A stretch of 64,000 bases of DNA from assembly GCA_020073305.1 (NCBI GenBank), contig JAIQFK010000022.1, positions 57,506 through 121,505 of the forward strand. The letters are read 5' to 3'. The stretch is from Terriglobia bacterium (lineage in GTDB: Bacteria; Acidobacteriota; Terriglobia; Bryobacterales; Bryobacteraceae). Positions 33,355-41,391 of this stretch are shown one piece after another (the first letter of the stretch is position 1; each line of letters begins with the position of its first letter). A program made the translations under genes and the position numbers. The notes under the pieces are model-generated. The model was given only the letters and a program-made list of their open reading frames with translations. It ran no database searches and was not told the DNA's origin.

Positions 33355-34722
33355 CTACTTGACTTGAATGCGGAACAAGTCCACACGCACGTGGCCGTTC
33401 TGCGCAACACCTGCGAGTGAATATACGCTCCCGTCCTTTGCCACGGCGATCGAATTCACGAGAGAGGGTTTCTGCCCATCCGAGAAGAAGACCGCGCCGT
33501 GGTCGGTATAACTTCCAGTCGGAATCTCGTAAGTGACCAGACGAAGGTCCTCCTGGCCACGCGCGCCGGCCGTAGCCTTTTCGTTTCCGGCCCTACGCCC
33601 TCCGTTTTCGGAGACGGGACCACCGGTCAGATAATACAGGGTCCGCCCATCCGGACCAAGGGTGAAGCTGAGATAGCCGTACGAAAACTGGTCGTACATG
33701 CCGCTTCGTTTCGATGGCTCCGAGGTGATCCGGTCCAGGACGTTCACACGCGCCGCACGCGGATCGAACCGGAACAGATAGCCGGAGTTGCCATGGATTG
33801 CGTAGATCGCCTTCTCCGGTGCGTACCAGACTGTCTGTCGCCAGTTGTAGCCCATATGTCCGGGCTTGGAGGGATCCCACACCCCGAAATAATCCTTGCG
33901 CAGGTCCTCCGCCTGAACGGTCTCAATGGCATCGTGATCGTACTGGTATCGCAGGATATCGCCGTCTGACGTGGTGAAGTAAACGGAGCCGTCTTCCGGA
34001 TCGACGGCTAGCGACCGGCATAGAACCCGGTATGCCGGTCCGTTGCCGTTCTCGCCCTCCTTGGATACCGGGCCGAGATTCTTCAGGCTTCTGGTCTCCA
34101 GGTCATAGCGCAGGAAGTAGCCGGAGGGCCACGTCAAGCCGTAGAGGCGGCCGCGCTTCGTATCCATATTCATCGAGAGGATGCCTTGCCCGGCCGGAGC
34201 GGCCGCCAGGCTCTCGAACTTTCCGGACGCCATGTCGTACGCGAGAAAGTGACCGCCCGGATAAGGCTTGTATCCAGGCGGAGGCACACCCATCGTCTCG
34301 CGGCCGTCGCGAATCGTGTAATAGCCAACGTGCGTGGCGAAGTAGAGCTTTCCGTTCGCTTCGACGAAATTGACGTGGCTCTTGCCCTGCGGAATGGTCT
34401 TGAGGCCCTTCTCTCCCGAGGCTTCCGTCAGGTCGCCCAGGTGCCGAATTTTGTCGGTCGCCGGTTCGTAGGAATACATCTGGGCGCCGGTGTCGATCGA
34501 ATCCGAACAGAGGACGTAATAGATCTTCCCGTCGCTCGCGCACAACATGCCGTTGAACGTGCCGTGTGACAGCGAGAAGCCCGAGTCAAAACTGCGGGCC
34601 GCCAGTTTCTTGGATGTTGGTAGAGCATCTGAGGCCCTCTTTGCACGGGGGCCATTGCAGGCCAAGAGCGCCAGTAGTACGGCGGCCAGAGTTGCAACGC
34701 GGTGAGTTAAGCCGAAAGCCAT
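33355..34722 (-). CDS. Lipoprotein with a beta-propeller-like fold
   Basis: A 455-residue predicted lipoprotein: the leader ends in a lipobox 'LLALLAC' with C22. The rest contains repeated blade-like segments, for example 'DGKIYYVLCSD', 'NGKLYFATHVGYY', 'RGRLYGLTWPSGYFLRYD', 'DGSVYFTTSDGDILRYQ' and 'DGRTLYYLTGG', spaced by about 50-60 residues, fitting a six- to seven-bladed propeller. No catalytic motif was recognised; it may bind a ligand or partner at the cell surface. It starts 15 bp after the VWFA-related gene, so the two form an operon. Confidence 0.8.
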   Translation of the reverse strand: MAFGLTHRVATLAAVLLALLACNGPRAKRASDALPTSKKLAARSFDSGFSLSHGTFNGMLCASDGKIYYVLCSDSIDTGAQMYSYEPATDKIRHLGDLTEASGEKGLKTIPQGKSHVNFVEANGKLYFATHVGYYTIRDGRETMGVPPPGYKPYPGGHFLAYDMASGKFESLAAAPAGQGILSMNMDTKRGRLYGLTWPSGYFLRYDLETRSLKNLGPVSKEGENGNGPAYRVLCRSLAVDPEDGSVYFTTSDGDILRYQYDHDAIETVQAEDLRKDYFGVWDPSKPGHMGYNWRQTVWYAPEKAIYAIHGNSGYLFRFDPRAARVNVLDRITSEPSKRSGMYDQFSYGYLSFTLGPDGRTLYYLTGGPVSENGGRRAGNEKATAGARGQEDLRLVTYEIPTGSYTDHGAVFFSDGQKPSLVNSIAVAKDGSVYSLAGVAQNGHVRVDLFRIQVK

Positions 34723-34737
34723 TTCTAAAAACCCGGA

Positions 34738-35418
34738 TTACATCGCCTCGATCGTCACCGGGATCGTTTTCTCGGCGCTGCTTTCACTCTGTCGCGCCGT
34801 GGCGCGAATCTCGTAATTGCCGGGTGGAATCGCGGCCGCGGAAATTGTCATCACATACGGGATTCTGCCCTGAGCATCGGAAACCAGTCTCGGGCCCCCA
34901 AACCCACCCGTGGCGCGCTCGATCGCGCTCGCCAGCGCCGGCTTGTCATTCGTGAACGGCTGCACCGCCAGAAGCCGGTTGCTGATGACGACGACGGAGT
35001 AATACACATTGGTACCTTGTTCACCCTTCACCAGATCCATCGCCGCCGACCGTGCCAGCTTGCGCTGGTCTACCTCGTCGGTCGGCTCAAAGGCCAGGGT
35101 CACCAGGCGCAACTGCCGCAGCGGGTCAAGCGTTGTGGTCACGCCCGTCTGGCTGATCGCTTCCGCACCCCGCACTAGCCGGAAACTGGCCAAGGTCTGC
35201 TGTGCGCCGTTGTCGGTGACCCTCAGATCTTCCGGTTTGAGGTCCGTGACCGGCTTGCCCTCCTTGTCTCTGACAATGATATCCAGCAGCACTTCCTCAG
35301 CGGCCGCCTTCACGGCGGGCGACTGTGGCGCAGTGGCGGGAGCAGTCTGTGCAAAGGCTGGCAAACCGGCGAGCGCCGCCAGAACGACCAGCCCGATCGA
35401 ACGACTCCAGTGCTTCAT
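34738..35418 (-). CDS. VWFA-related acidobacterial protein
   Basis: A 226-residue secreted protein. The start at 35418 follows GGAGGA and gives a signal peptide (IGLVVLAALAGLPAFAQ). The segment 'VLLDIIVRDKEGKPVTDLKPEDL' with 'VTDNGAQQTLASF' is the N-terminal strand pattern of the acidobacterial VWFA-related family (TIGR03436-type); the following von Willebrand-like region is short and lacks a clear MIDAS DxSxS motif. It ends with 'PPGNYEIRATARQ', an Ig-like strand pair. It leads the operon with the propeller lipoprotein. A role in surface or secreted assemblies is probable. Confidence 0.75.
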   Translation of the reverse strand: MKHWSRSIGLVVLAALAGLPAFAQTAPATAPQSPAVKAAAEEVLLDIIVRDKEGKPVTDLKPEDLRVTDNGAQQTLASFRLVRGAEAISQTGVTTTLDPLRQLRLVTLAFEPTDEVDQRKLARSAAMDLVKGEQGTNVYYSVVVISNRLLAVQPFTNDKPALASAIERATGGFGGPRLVSDAQGRIPYVMTISAAAIPPGNYEIRATARQSESSAEKTIPVTIEAM

Positions 35419-35645
35419 GGTGGATTCCTCCAGAATTTCAGACACCGCGGTCTGGTCCACGCCTGACGGTCGCGAGCAGGCCTATCATACTTGATGGTGA
35501 GAAGCTATCGCTCTAATTTTACTCCTTTGCGGTGAAAGGAGGGCCGAAATGCTCAGCAACCACGCCAAGCCTGCTCGCATCTCCCCGTCAGGCATGGGCA
35601 CGCCATGGAGATCGCCGGAAGAACGATAATCAGAGGCGTGGAACC

Positions 35646-36701
35646 ATGCGAAGCTTGCTGAAAGTTCTCTCCATTGTGTTCTACGCATGGATGGCGGTAG
35701 CGCAACAAACACGCCTGTCCAATGATGGAGCGTCGTGCGTCGCCTGCCACCCCGCAGAGGCCCGGTCCCAACCCCACACGGCTATGGCCCAGGCGCTGGA
35801 AAGCACGGCGGATTGTGAAATCCTGCGCGCGAACCCGCAGCTCACGTTTCGCGACGGCGTCTATACATTCCGGATCGTGCGCGAAGGCGATCGCAGCCTC
35901 TACACCGTAACCGATGGCAAGGAGACCTTGACCGTTCCCATTGCCTGGGCGTTCGGGTTGGGCTCGGCAGGCCAAACTTACGTTTACGAGCGCAACGGCA
36001 CCTGGTACGAGAGCCGTGTGAGCTTCTACAAGCAGTTGCGTGGCCTGGATCTGACCATGGGCGCGCAGGATTCTACGTTAAAGAGCGTGGAGGAAGCGGC
36101 TGGCCGGCTGACCAGCCCCAGGGGCGCCCAGGAGTGTTTTGCCTGCCACTCGACCAACGCCACCCACGAAGGCCGGCTGGAGGTTAATCGCCTTACGCCG
36201 GGCGTGCAGTGCGAGCGCTGTCATGGCCCGGCCGGGCAACACGTGAGGGCGGTGAAGACTGGCGATGTGAAGGGTGCTGCGATGCAGCCGCTCGGCAAGA
36301 TGACAACCGAGGAGCTATCAGACTTTTGCGGCCAGTGTCATCGCACGTGGTCTCATGTAGCCGCCAACGGCCCGCACAATGTCAACAACGTGCGCTTCCA
36401 ACCCTACCGCCTCACCAACAGCCGTTGCTATGATGCCCTCGATCCGCGTATCCGTTGTGTGGCTTGTCACGATCCTCACCGCGACGTAGAGCGGCGTGCG
36501 GCATCCTATGATGCGAAGTGCCTGGCATGCCACGGGGCCGCGAAGGCGCTGGCAGGCGGCCGCCCCACCAAGATCTGCCCAACCGGCACTGCGGACTGTG
36601 TGCATTGCCATATGCCGAAATACGAAATTCCCGGCTCCCATAATCTCTTTACCGATCACCAGATCCGCGTGGCCCGTCCCGGCGAGCCGTACCCGGGTTG
36701 A
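35646..36701 (+). CDS. Periplasmic multihaem cytochrome c (seven CxxCH)
   Basis: A 351-residue exported cytochrome with seven CxxCH haem-attachment sites, at residues 31, 164, 189, 228, 271, 292 and 318. The first haem stands alone behind the signal peptide (LLKVLSIVFYAWMAVAQ), then a beta-rich stretch of about 130 residues without haem, then six haems packed in the C-terminal half, in the style of the cytochrome c554/NapC-like decahaem group. Likely functions are electron transfer to an extracytoplasmic reductase or storage of electrons. The start at 35646 was chosen because it opens the signal peptide; the 38-residue extension is not supported. No reductase gene lies beside it. Confidence 0.9.
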   Translation: MRSLLKVLSIVFYAWMAVAQQTRLSNDGASCVACHPAEARSQPHTAMAQALESTADCEILRANPQLTFRDGVYTFRIVREGDRSLYTVTDGKETLTVPIAWAFGLGSAGQTYVYERNGTWYESRVSFYKQLRGLDLTMGAQDSTLKSVEEAAGRLTSPRGAQECFACHSTNATHEGRLEVNRLTPGVQCERCHGPAGQHVRAVKTGDVKGAAMQPLGKMTTEELSDFCGQCHRTWSHVAANGPHNVNNVRFQPYRLTNSRCYDALDPRIRCVACHDPHRDVERRAASYDAKCLACHGAAKALAGGRPTKICPTGTADCVHCHMPKYEIPGSHNLFTDHQIRVARPGEPYPG

Positions 36702-36739
36702 TTTTCGGAGTATGGCAGATGTCAGCGACAAACAAACGC

Positions 36740-36900
36740 GCATGGCGTGAACGCGGTGACGGCTCAGCGTAGGCCTTCAGCTTGGGCCAAGTAGGGAACC
36801 CCTGTTCACGAGCCAGGGCGAACTGCGCATCGTGAAGCGCCACCTGGCTCTCCCAGCACCCTGAACGTCCTCCCAGTCGCGCACGATAAGGCTGGGGCAC
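36740..36900 (-). pseudogene. Remnant of a gene with a 'LAREQGFPTWPKLKAY' motif
   Basis: A minus-strand frame carries 'DAQFALAREQGFPTWPKLKAYAEP', a segment typical of the N-terminal region of ankyrin-repeat and similar proteins, but only about 50 residues of it remain before the frame becomes nonsense and meets the end of the cytochrome gene. It is most likely a gene stump between the methyltransferase and the cytochrome. Confidence 0.25.
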
Positions 36901-36907
36901 GTTTCGG

Positions 36908-38158
36908 TCATTTGACGATTAGCGTATATGGTCCCATTTCCCAGTAGTTCTGCCGGTCTCGAGACAGGACGCGCACGAACAGCTGGTGGGGGCCCGCCGC
37001 TAAATGGCCCATTGGCAGTCTTAAAACAAAGCCGCTGTCAGCGTAGTCGGGAATACCGAAATATCCGGCGACATCAGGCCGCGACACTCCAACTTGAGCA
37101 GCGTAAGGTGTGTCGTCGATGACGATGTCCACTCCACCTGCCGCCCGCTTGGATTCATCGTCTACGGCCCATCCTGACACCACCAACTCTTGCTGCAACG
37201 AAAGTTCGAATGACTTGTTCTCCCAAGCTCTTTGATCGTTACCCACCGTATCCAGATTCCAGACGGGCCCTCCAGGCCTCTTCTTCGCGAAGTCGGCGAG
37301 CGGCTGTCCTTTGACTGCGGTGGCTTGGTCCTCTACTTCGCAGGGAGGCAGCGCAGCCCGTCTCACGATCCATTCGTCCTGATGGCCCCACCAAGCGCCA
37401 GAGCTATAGCTGATGATCTCCGCGGAGGTTTTGTGTATTTGGCGCACAGTATAATCAAAGTCGACCGACATTGATCCATAGTTCTCGCCTTCAATATCGC
37501 TCTGATCCGAAGCAGGCCCGTATCCGAATCCAGTCCTTGGACTATACAGTTGCGCCAAGTACTCATATTTCTTCATCGAGGTTTCGCCGTGCGTCGTGAA
37601 CAACAGCACGCCTCCAGGCCGCAATGCTGAGTAAAGCAGGCACAGCCAATCCGCGAACGTAGCGTCCGGCGCGTGGGAAAAGAACGACAGCGCGAAGATG
37701 AAATCGTAGTAGCTATGTTCGATTGGCACGAACTCGGGCCGTGGCTCCGATTTGAAGCCCTCGACATCCAGCACGTCCTTGGCAAATTTCACTGCTGGCG
37801 CGTGGATGTCCGACATCCGAAGCTCGAAATGCGGCGCAATCCTGCGAAAATGGCGAGTAACTCGGCCAAATCCAGCCGCGAATTCAAGCACTTTCGGGCG
37901 CTCAATTTCGGGCAACAGCGTCTTCACCCGCGTGGTGATTCGTTCGGCATCGACCCATCCACTCGAGAAGTAGCGATCGAGCGCTTCGACGCCCGGCGTA
38001 CAGTCGGCAAAGAACTTGAACAGCAGATCTTCGGGATGCAGGTCGACCGGCGCTTTAAAACGCACCGCCAAGTCATTGATTTTTTCTGCGATTTCTGGCT
38101 TCGATAGATCGACCGCGCTGTGCATTGGGCTGGACGCCAATAATCGCGGGGATAGCAT
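36908..38158 (-). CDS. SAM-dependent methyltransferase with extra C-terminal beta domain
   Basis: A 416-residue class I methyltransferase. The SAM-binding motif I is 'VLEFAAGFGRVTRHF' at about residues 90-104, and motif II/III appear as 'RMSDIHAPAVKFA' and 'YYDFIFALSFFSHAPD'. After about residue 310 comes a domain of roughly 100 residues ('LVVSGWAVDDESKRAAGGVDIVIDD' region, 'SGFVLRLPMGHLAAGPHQLFVRV') that looks like a beta-sandwich seen at the end of some glycan-related proteins. The domain suggests a carbohydrate or cell-surface acceptor. Starts at 38158 and 38125 are both possible. Confidence 0.88.
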   Translation of the reverse strand: MLSPRLLASSPMHSAVDLSKPEIAEKINDLAVRFKAPVDLHPEDLLFKFFADCTPGVEALDRYFSSGWVDAERITTRVKTLLPEIERPKVLEFAAGFGRVTRHFRRIAPHFELRMSDIHAPAVKFAKDVLDVEGFKSEPRPEFVPIEHSYYDFIFALSFFSHAPDATFADWLCLLYSALRPGGVLLFTTHGETSMKKYEYLAQLYSPRTGFGYGPASDQSDIEGENYGSMSVDFDYTVRQIHKTSAEIISYSSGAWWGHQDEWIVRRAALPPCEVEDQATAVKGQPLADFAKKRPGGPVWNLDTVGNDQRAWENKSFELSLQQELVVSGWAVDDESKRAAGGVDIVIDDTPYAAQVGVSRPDVAGYFGIPDYADSGFVLRLPMGHLAAGPHQLFVRVLSRDRQNYWEMGPYTLIVK

Positions 38159-38438
38159 AGGCTTTCGTGGGGTGTCCGAATAAGAGTATCACATGGTGAA
38201 CGACAAGGGCATCGGCAATTGCCGGGAGAAGAATCCTGCCGGCTCCGCCGGTCTCTATATCACTGATCGAAGTCTTGGTCGTGCGTCTCTCATTCCCGGC
38301 GAGGCATTGAAGTGGGTAGCCAATCGTGACGCCTGACGACACGTGTATACTGATTCTGCAATCGAGAGCAAGGATGAAATCCCGCCTGAGACGAACTGAC
38401 CATCGCTAAACCAGCAAACACGTAATGCAGGAGGTGCC

Positions 38439-40085
38439 ATGAACATCCCGCGTCAATCCACCAGATGCTTGAGAATTCTATCCATCCTCGCCATGGTGTC
38501 GGTTCCCATGGCCGCGCAGGAACATGACCACGGGGCGATGGGGGCAGAGACGGGTAAGCCACCCGAGCAGCTCGGCAAAGTGCACTTCCAAACATCCTGT
38601 GCGCCGGCGGTCTCCGCGAAATTCGACCGCGCTGTTGCACTGCTCCATTCCTTTTGGTTTCCAGTGGCGATCGACGGATTCAACGACGTTCTCAAAGCCG
38701 ACGCGAACTGCGCCATCGCTTATTGGGGCATCGCTCTCAGCCAATGGGGAAATCCGTTTGGCGCTAACCACCGTTCCCCACAAACTCTCGAGGACGGCTG
38801 GGCGAGCATACAAAAGGGGCTCGCTCTTGGCGCGACGACTCCGCGGGAACGTGAATATATCGGCGCGGTGGGCGAGCTATACAAGGACGGCGCGACTACC
38901 GAGCAGCGGAGCCGCGTGCTCAACTACGCAAAAGCCATGGAAGATCTCGCCGGCAGATACGCGGCCGACACAGAAGCCCAGATCTTTTATGCGCTAGCCC
39001 TTGATGGAACCATCCTGCCGACCGATAAGACCTACGCGGTTCAGTTCAAGGCGGCTGCAATTCTGGAAAAACAGTACAAACTGCAGCCGGATCATCCCGG
39101 CGTCGCGCACTACATCATCCATACCTATGACGTGCCGGCACTGGCGCCGCGCGCGCTTGAGGCCGCCCGGCGGTACGCCGTCATCGCACCGTCCGCTCCG
39201 CATGCCCTGCACATGCCGTCGCACACCTTTACCCGCGTGGGCGATTGGGAGGCGTCGATCGCCACCAACATTCGCTCGAGAGATGTTTCCGTGGCGACTA
39301 AGTCATTCGGCGACGCGCTGCACGCATCTGACTACATGATGTACGCCTACTTGCAGACCGCGCAAGATAAGGCAGCCAAGGCCGTGTGGGATCGTGCGCG
39401 GGAAATCATCAGCATGCAAAGTGGCGCTAACGCCTGGGCCATCGCCGCTATTCCGGCGCGCTATGCCATCGAGCGCAATGACTGGGGTGCCGCGGCCGCA
39501 CTCGAGGTTCATCCCGAACCAAGGACGCCCCAAGCTGAAGCCATTACCCACTTCGTACGCGCCATCGGCTTTGCGCGCTCCGGCGATGCGGCGTCGGCTC
39601 GTAAAGAGATCGCCGAACTCGAGAGGCTGAGAGACGGTGAGAAGCAGCTCAACGATGCTTACTGGGAGGAGCAGGTCGAGATTCAGCGGCTCGGCGCAAG
39701 CGCCTGGGCTGCCCGCGCGGAGGGTAAGAACGATGAGGCGCTTTCACTGATCAGGTTGGCAAGCCAACGAGAGGATGCGACCGAGAAAGCCGCCGTCACC
39801 CCCGGACCGCTCAAGCCGGCGCGCGAGCAGCTGGGCGAAATGCTGCTGCTTGACCATCAGCCGGCGGAGGCCTTAAAGGAATTCGAGGAGACTCTCACTC
39901 GCGAGCCGCGACGGTTCCGGGCGGTCTATGGCGCCTTGGAATCGGCCCGGCTCAGCGGCGACCGCGTCAAGGCGCGCGCCTACAATCAGCAGCTAATCGG
40001 GATCTGCAGGAGTAGCGACACGGCTCGTCCCGAGCTTCAGGAAGCGCTTGAGGCAGTCCGGGAGCCGGATAGGGCGCAACGCTGA
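38439..40085 (+). CDS. Secreted TPR-repeat protein
   Basis: A 548-residue exported protein (signal peptide ILSILAMVSVPMAAQ followed by a histidine-rich 'EHDHGAMG'). Multiple tetratricopeptide-like repeats fill it, clearest at 'AVALLHSFWFPVAIDGFNDVL', 'AIAYWGIALSQWGNPF', 'IFYALALDGTI' and the C-terminal 'EALKEFEETLTREPRRFRAVYG'. Such proteins in Acidobacteriota and Bacteroidota are periplasmic scaffolds; the His/Asp-rich start might bind metal. The ATG at 38439 follows AGGAGG (38430-38435). The methyltransferase is divergent from it across a 280-bp gap. Confidence 0.87.
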   Translation: MNIPRQSTRCLRILSILAMVSVPMAAQEHDHGAMGAETGKPPEQLGKVHFQTSCAPAVSAKFDRAVALLHSFWFPVAIDGFNDVLKADANCAIAYWGIALSQWGNPFGANHRSPQTLEDGWASIQKGLALGATTPREREYIGAVGELYKDGATTEQRSRVLNYAKAMEDLAGRYAADTEAQIFYALALDGTILPTDKTYAVQFKAAAILEKQYKLQPDHPGVAHYIIHTYDVPALAPRALEAARRYAVIAPSAPHALHMPSHTFTRVGDWEASIATNIRSRDVSVATKSFGDALHASDYMMYAYLQTAQDKAAKAVWDRAREIISMQSGANAWAIAAIPARYAIERNDWGAAAALEVHPEPRTPQAEAITHFVRAIGFARSGDAASARKEIAELERLRDGEKQLNDAYWEEQVEIQRLGASAWAARAEGKNDEALSLIRLASQREDATEKAAVTPGPLKPAREQLGEMLLLDHQPAEALKEFEETLTREPRRFRAVYGALESARLSGDRVKARAYNQQLIGICRSSDTARPELQEALEAVREPDRAQR

Positions 40086-40277
40086 TAGCCGTTTCTTCGA
40101 ACGAGACTCAGGACAGTTCATCTTCTGAAAATCCCTTTTCCCCGGCGGGGTCTGGTGCGCGCATGTCGCGACGATTACCCGCGAGCAACGGCGTAATATT
40201 TACGAATTCACTTGGCTGCTTCTAGTCGGCAAAACGTTCTACCGAACGATTGTTGCTGTGACGGTAGGATAGAAGCA

Positions 40278-41036
40278 ATGATCCGAACGCGTAGGCAGTG
40301 GTTGCAGGCCGCGACGATGTGGCCGGCGTGTCTCGCCCTGCGGGCCGCGCGGAAGGAATTCTGGGACAGCAAAGACCCCGCCAGTTGGAGCAACGATGAA
40401 AAGCAGGTTCTCCTCGGCCAATCGCCATGGGCGCGGGAAGGTTTCGTGCGCATGGAGATGGAAAAGAACCGGCGCACAACCCCAGGCTACGGGAACAACG
40501 GGAGGCCGGGCGTCGACATGCCGGACACGAGGCCGGGGGTTCCGCCCGGGGGCGTGCGGAGCGTACCGATCGGGGAGGCGCCGCCGCCGGTTCCGAACCC
40601 CGATCCGGGCCATCCGGTGCAGTTCCGGGTGCTGGCGCGATGGGAGAGCGCGAAACCGCTGCGCCTGGCGGGCGTACCGGAGGCGCCGGAATTCACCGGA
40701 CAGTTTTACGTGATCCGGCTGCGGGGGCTGCCGTTGATGCCGCCGCCGAAGGCCAAGCCGGGAGAGGTCGCACCCAATCCGAACGAAAGCATGCTGCAAG
40801 CGATCAAGGACGGCAGCCGGCTGGAGCGCAAGGACAAGCCCGGCATTCCGTGTGCGCACCTGTTCACCGGGTCGGGGGATGCGGCGACTGAGGTGCTGCT
40901 CTTTTTCTCGCGGGTAGCGGACCCGATCACGATGGCGGACAAGTTGGTAACGCTCGAGAGCCGGTTTGCTCTGTTTCACCTGTCGCTCAAGTTTCCGCTG
41001 AAAGAGATGATGTACAAGGGCGAGTTGGCACTCTGA
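40278..41036 (+). CDS. Leader-bearing hypothetical protein (acidobacterial GWxTD-like N-terminus)
   Basis: A 252-residue protein opening with 'RTRRQWLQAATMWPACLALRAA', which combines an arginine pair and a hydrophobic stretch and may be a Tat or Sec leader. The following 'KEFWDSKDPASWSNDEKQVLLG' recalls the start of acidobacterial GWxTD-type lipoproteins. A long proline/glycine-rich region (residues about 60-105, rich in GGV, PPP and PNP) links it to a beta-rich C-terminal part ending 'FPLKEMMYKGELAL'. No function can be assigned. The start at 40278 has AGGAT nearby. It stands alone. Confidence 0.66.
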   Translation: MIRTRRQWLQAATMWPACLALRAARKEFWDSKDPASWSNDEKQVLLGQSPWAREGFVRMEMEKNRRTTPGYGNNGRPGVDMPDTRPGVPPGGVRSVPIGEAPPPVPNPDPGHPVQFRVLARWESAKPLRLAGVPEAPEFTGQFYVIRLRGLPLMPPPKAKPGEVAPNPNESMLQAIKDGSRLERKDKPGIPCAHLFTGSGDAATEVLLFFSRVADPITMADKLVTLESRFALFHLSLKFPLKEMMYKGELAL

Positions 41037-41391
41037 GCGCGACGCAGGGCCGTTGCGGACTAGACTCAACTGTGCCGCGGAATCGCCACGGCGCAACGTT
41101 CCGTTCAGCGGTTTGGTGTCCGCGACGCGGGCCGCAAATACAGTCCGGCAATGAGTATTGCCTCCTTTTCCGGATCGGCATGCCGGCATGACGCTGATTG
41201 GGTTCGGCAAGAGCCTCGCGCCCCGTTGAAACCGATTTGCTAACGTTGGTTAGCCTTGGCCGTTAACCTCGGAAGTATTGTACAGAGAGGCATCTACCAG
41301 CCAGACTAGTTCTTGAGTGCCCTTCCCTGGCAAAGGGAACACCGCCCCATACCGCTCACCTGCCAGAACGTTGCCGCCCGAGACAGGCGTA
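41037..41391 (+). other. Intergenic region, 355 bp, nothing recognised
   Basis: No supported gene. A loose inverted repeat (GGTTA ... TAACC) occurs around 41250-41270, but it is only five base pairs and has no T-run. The promoter for the sensor-kinase gene probably lies in this gap; no convincing -35/-10 pair was found by eye. Confidence 0.45.
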
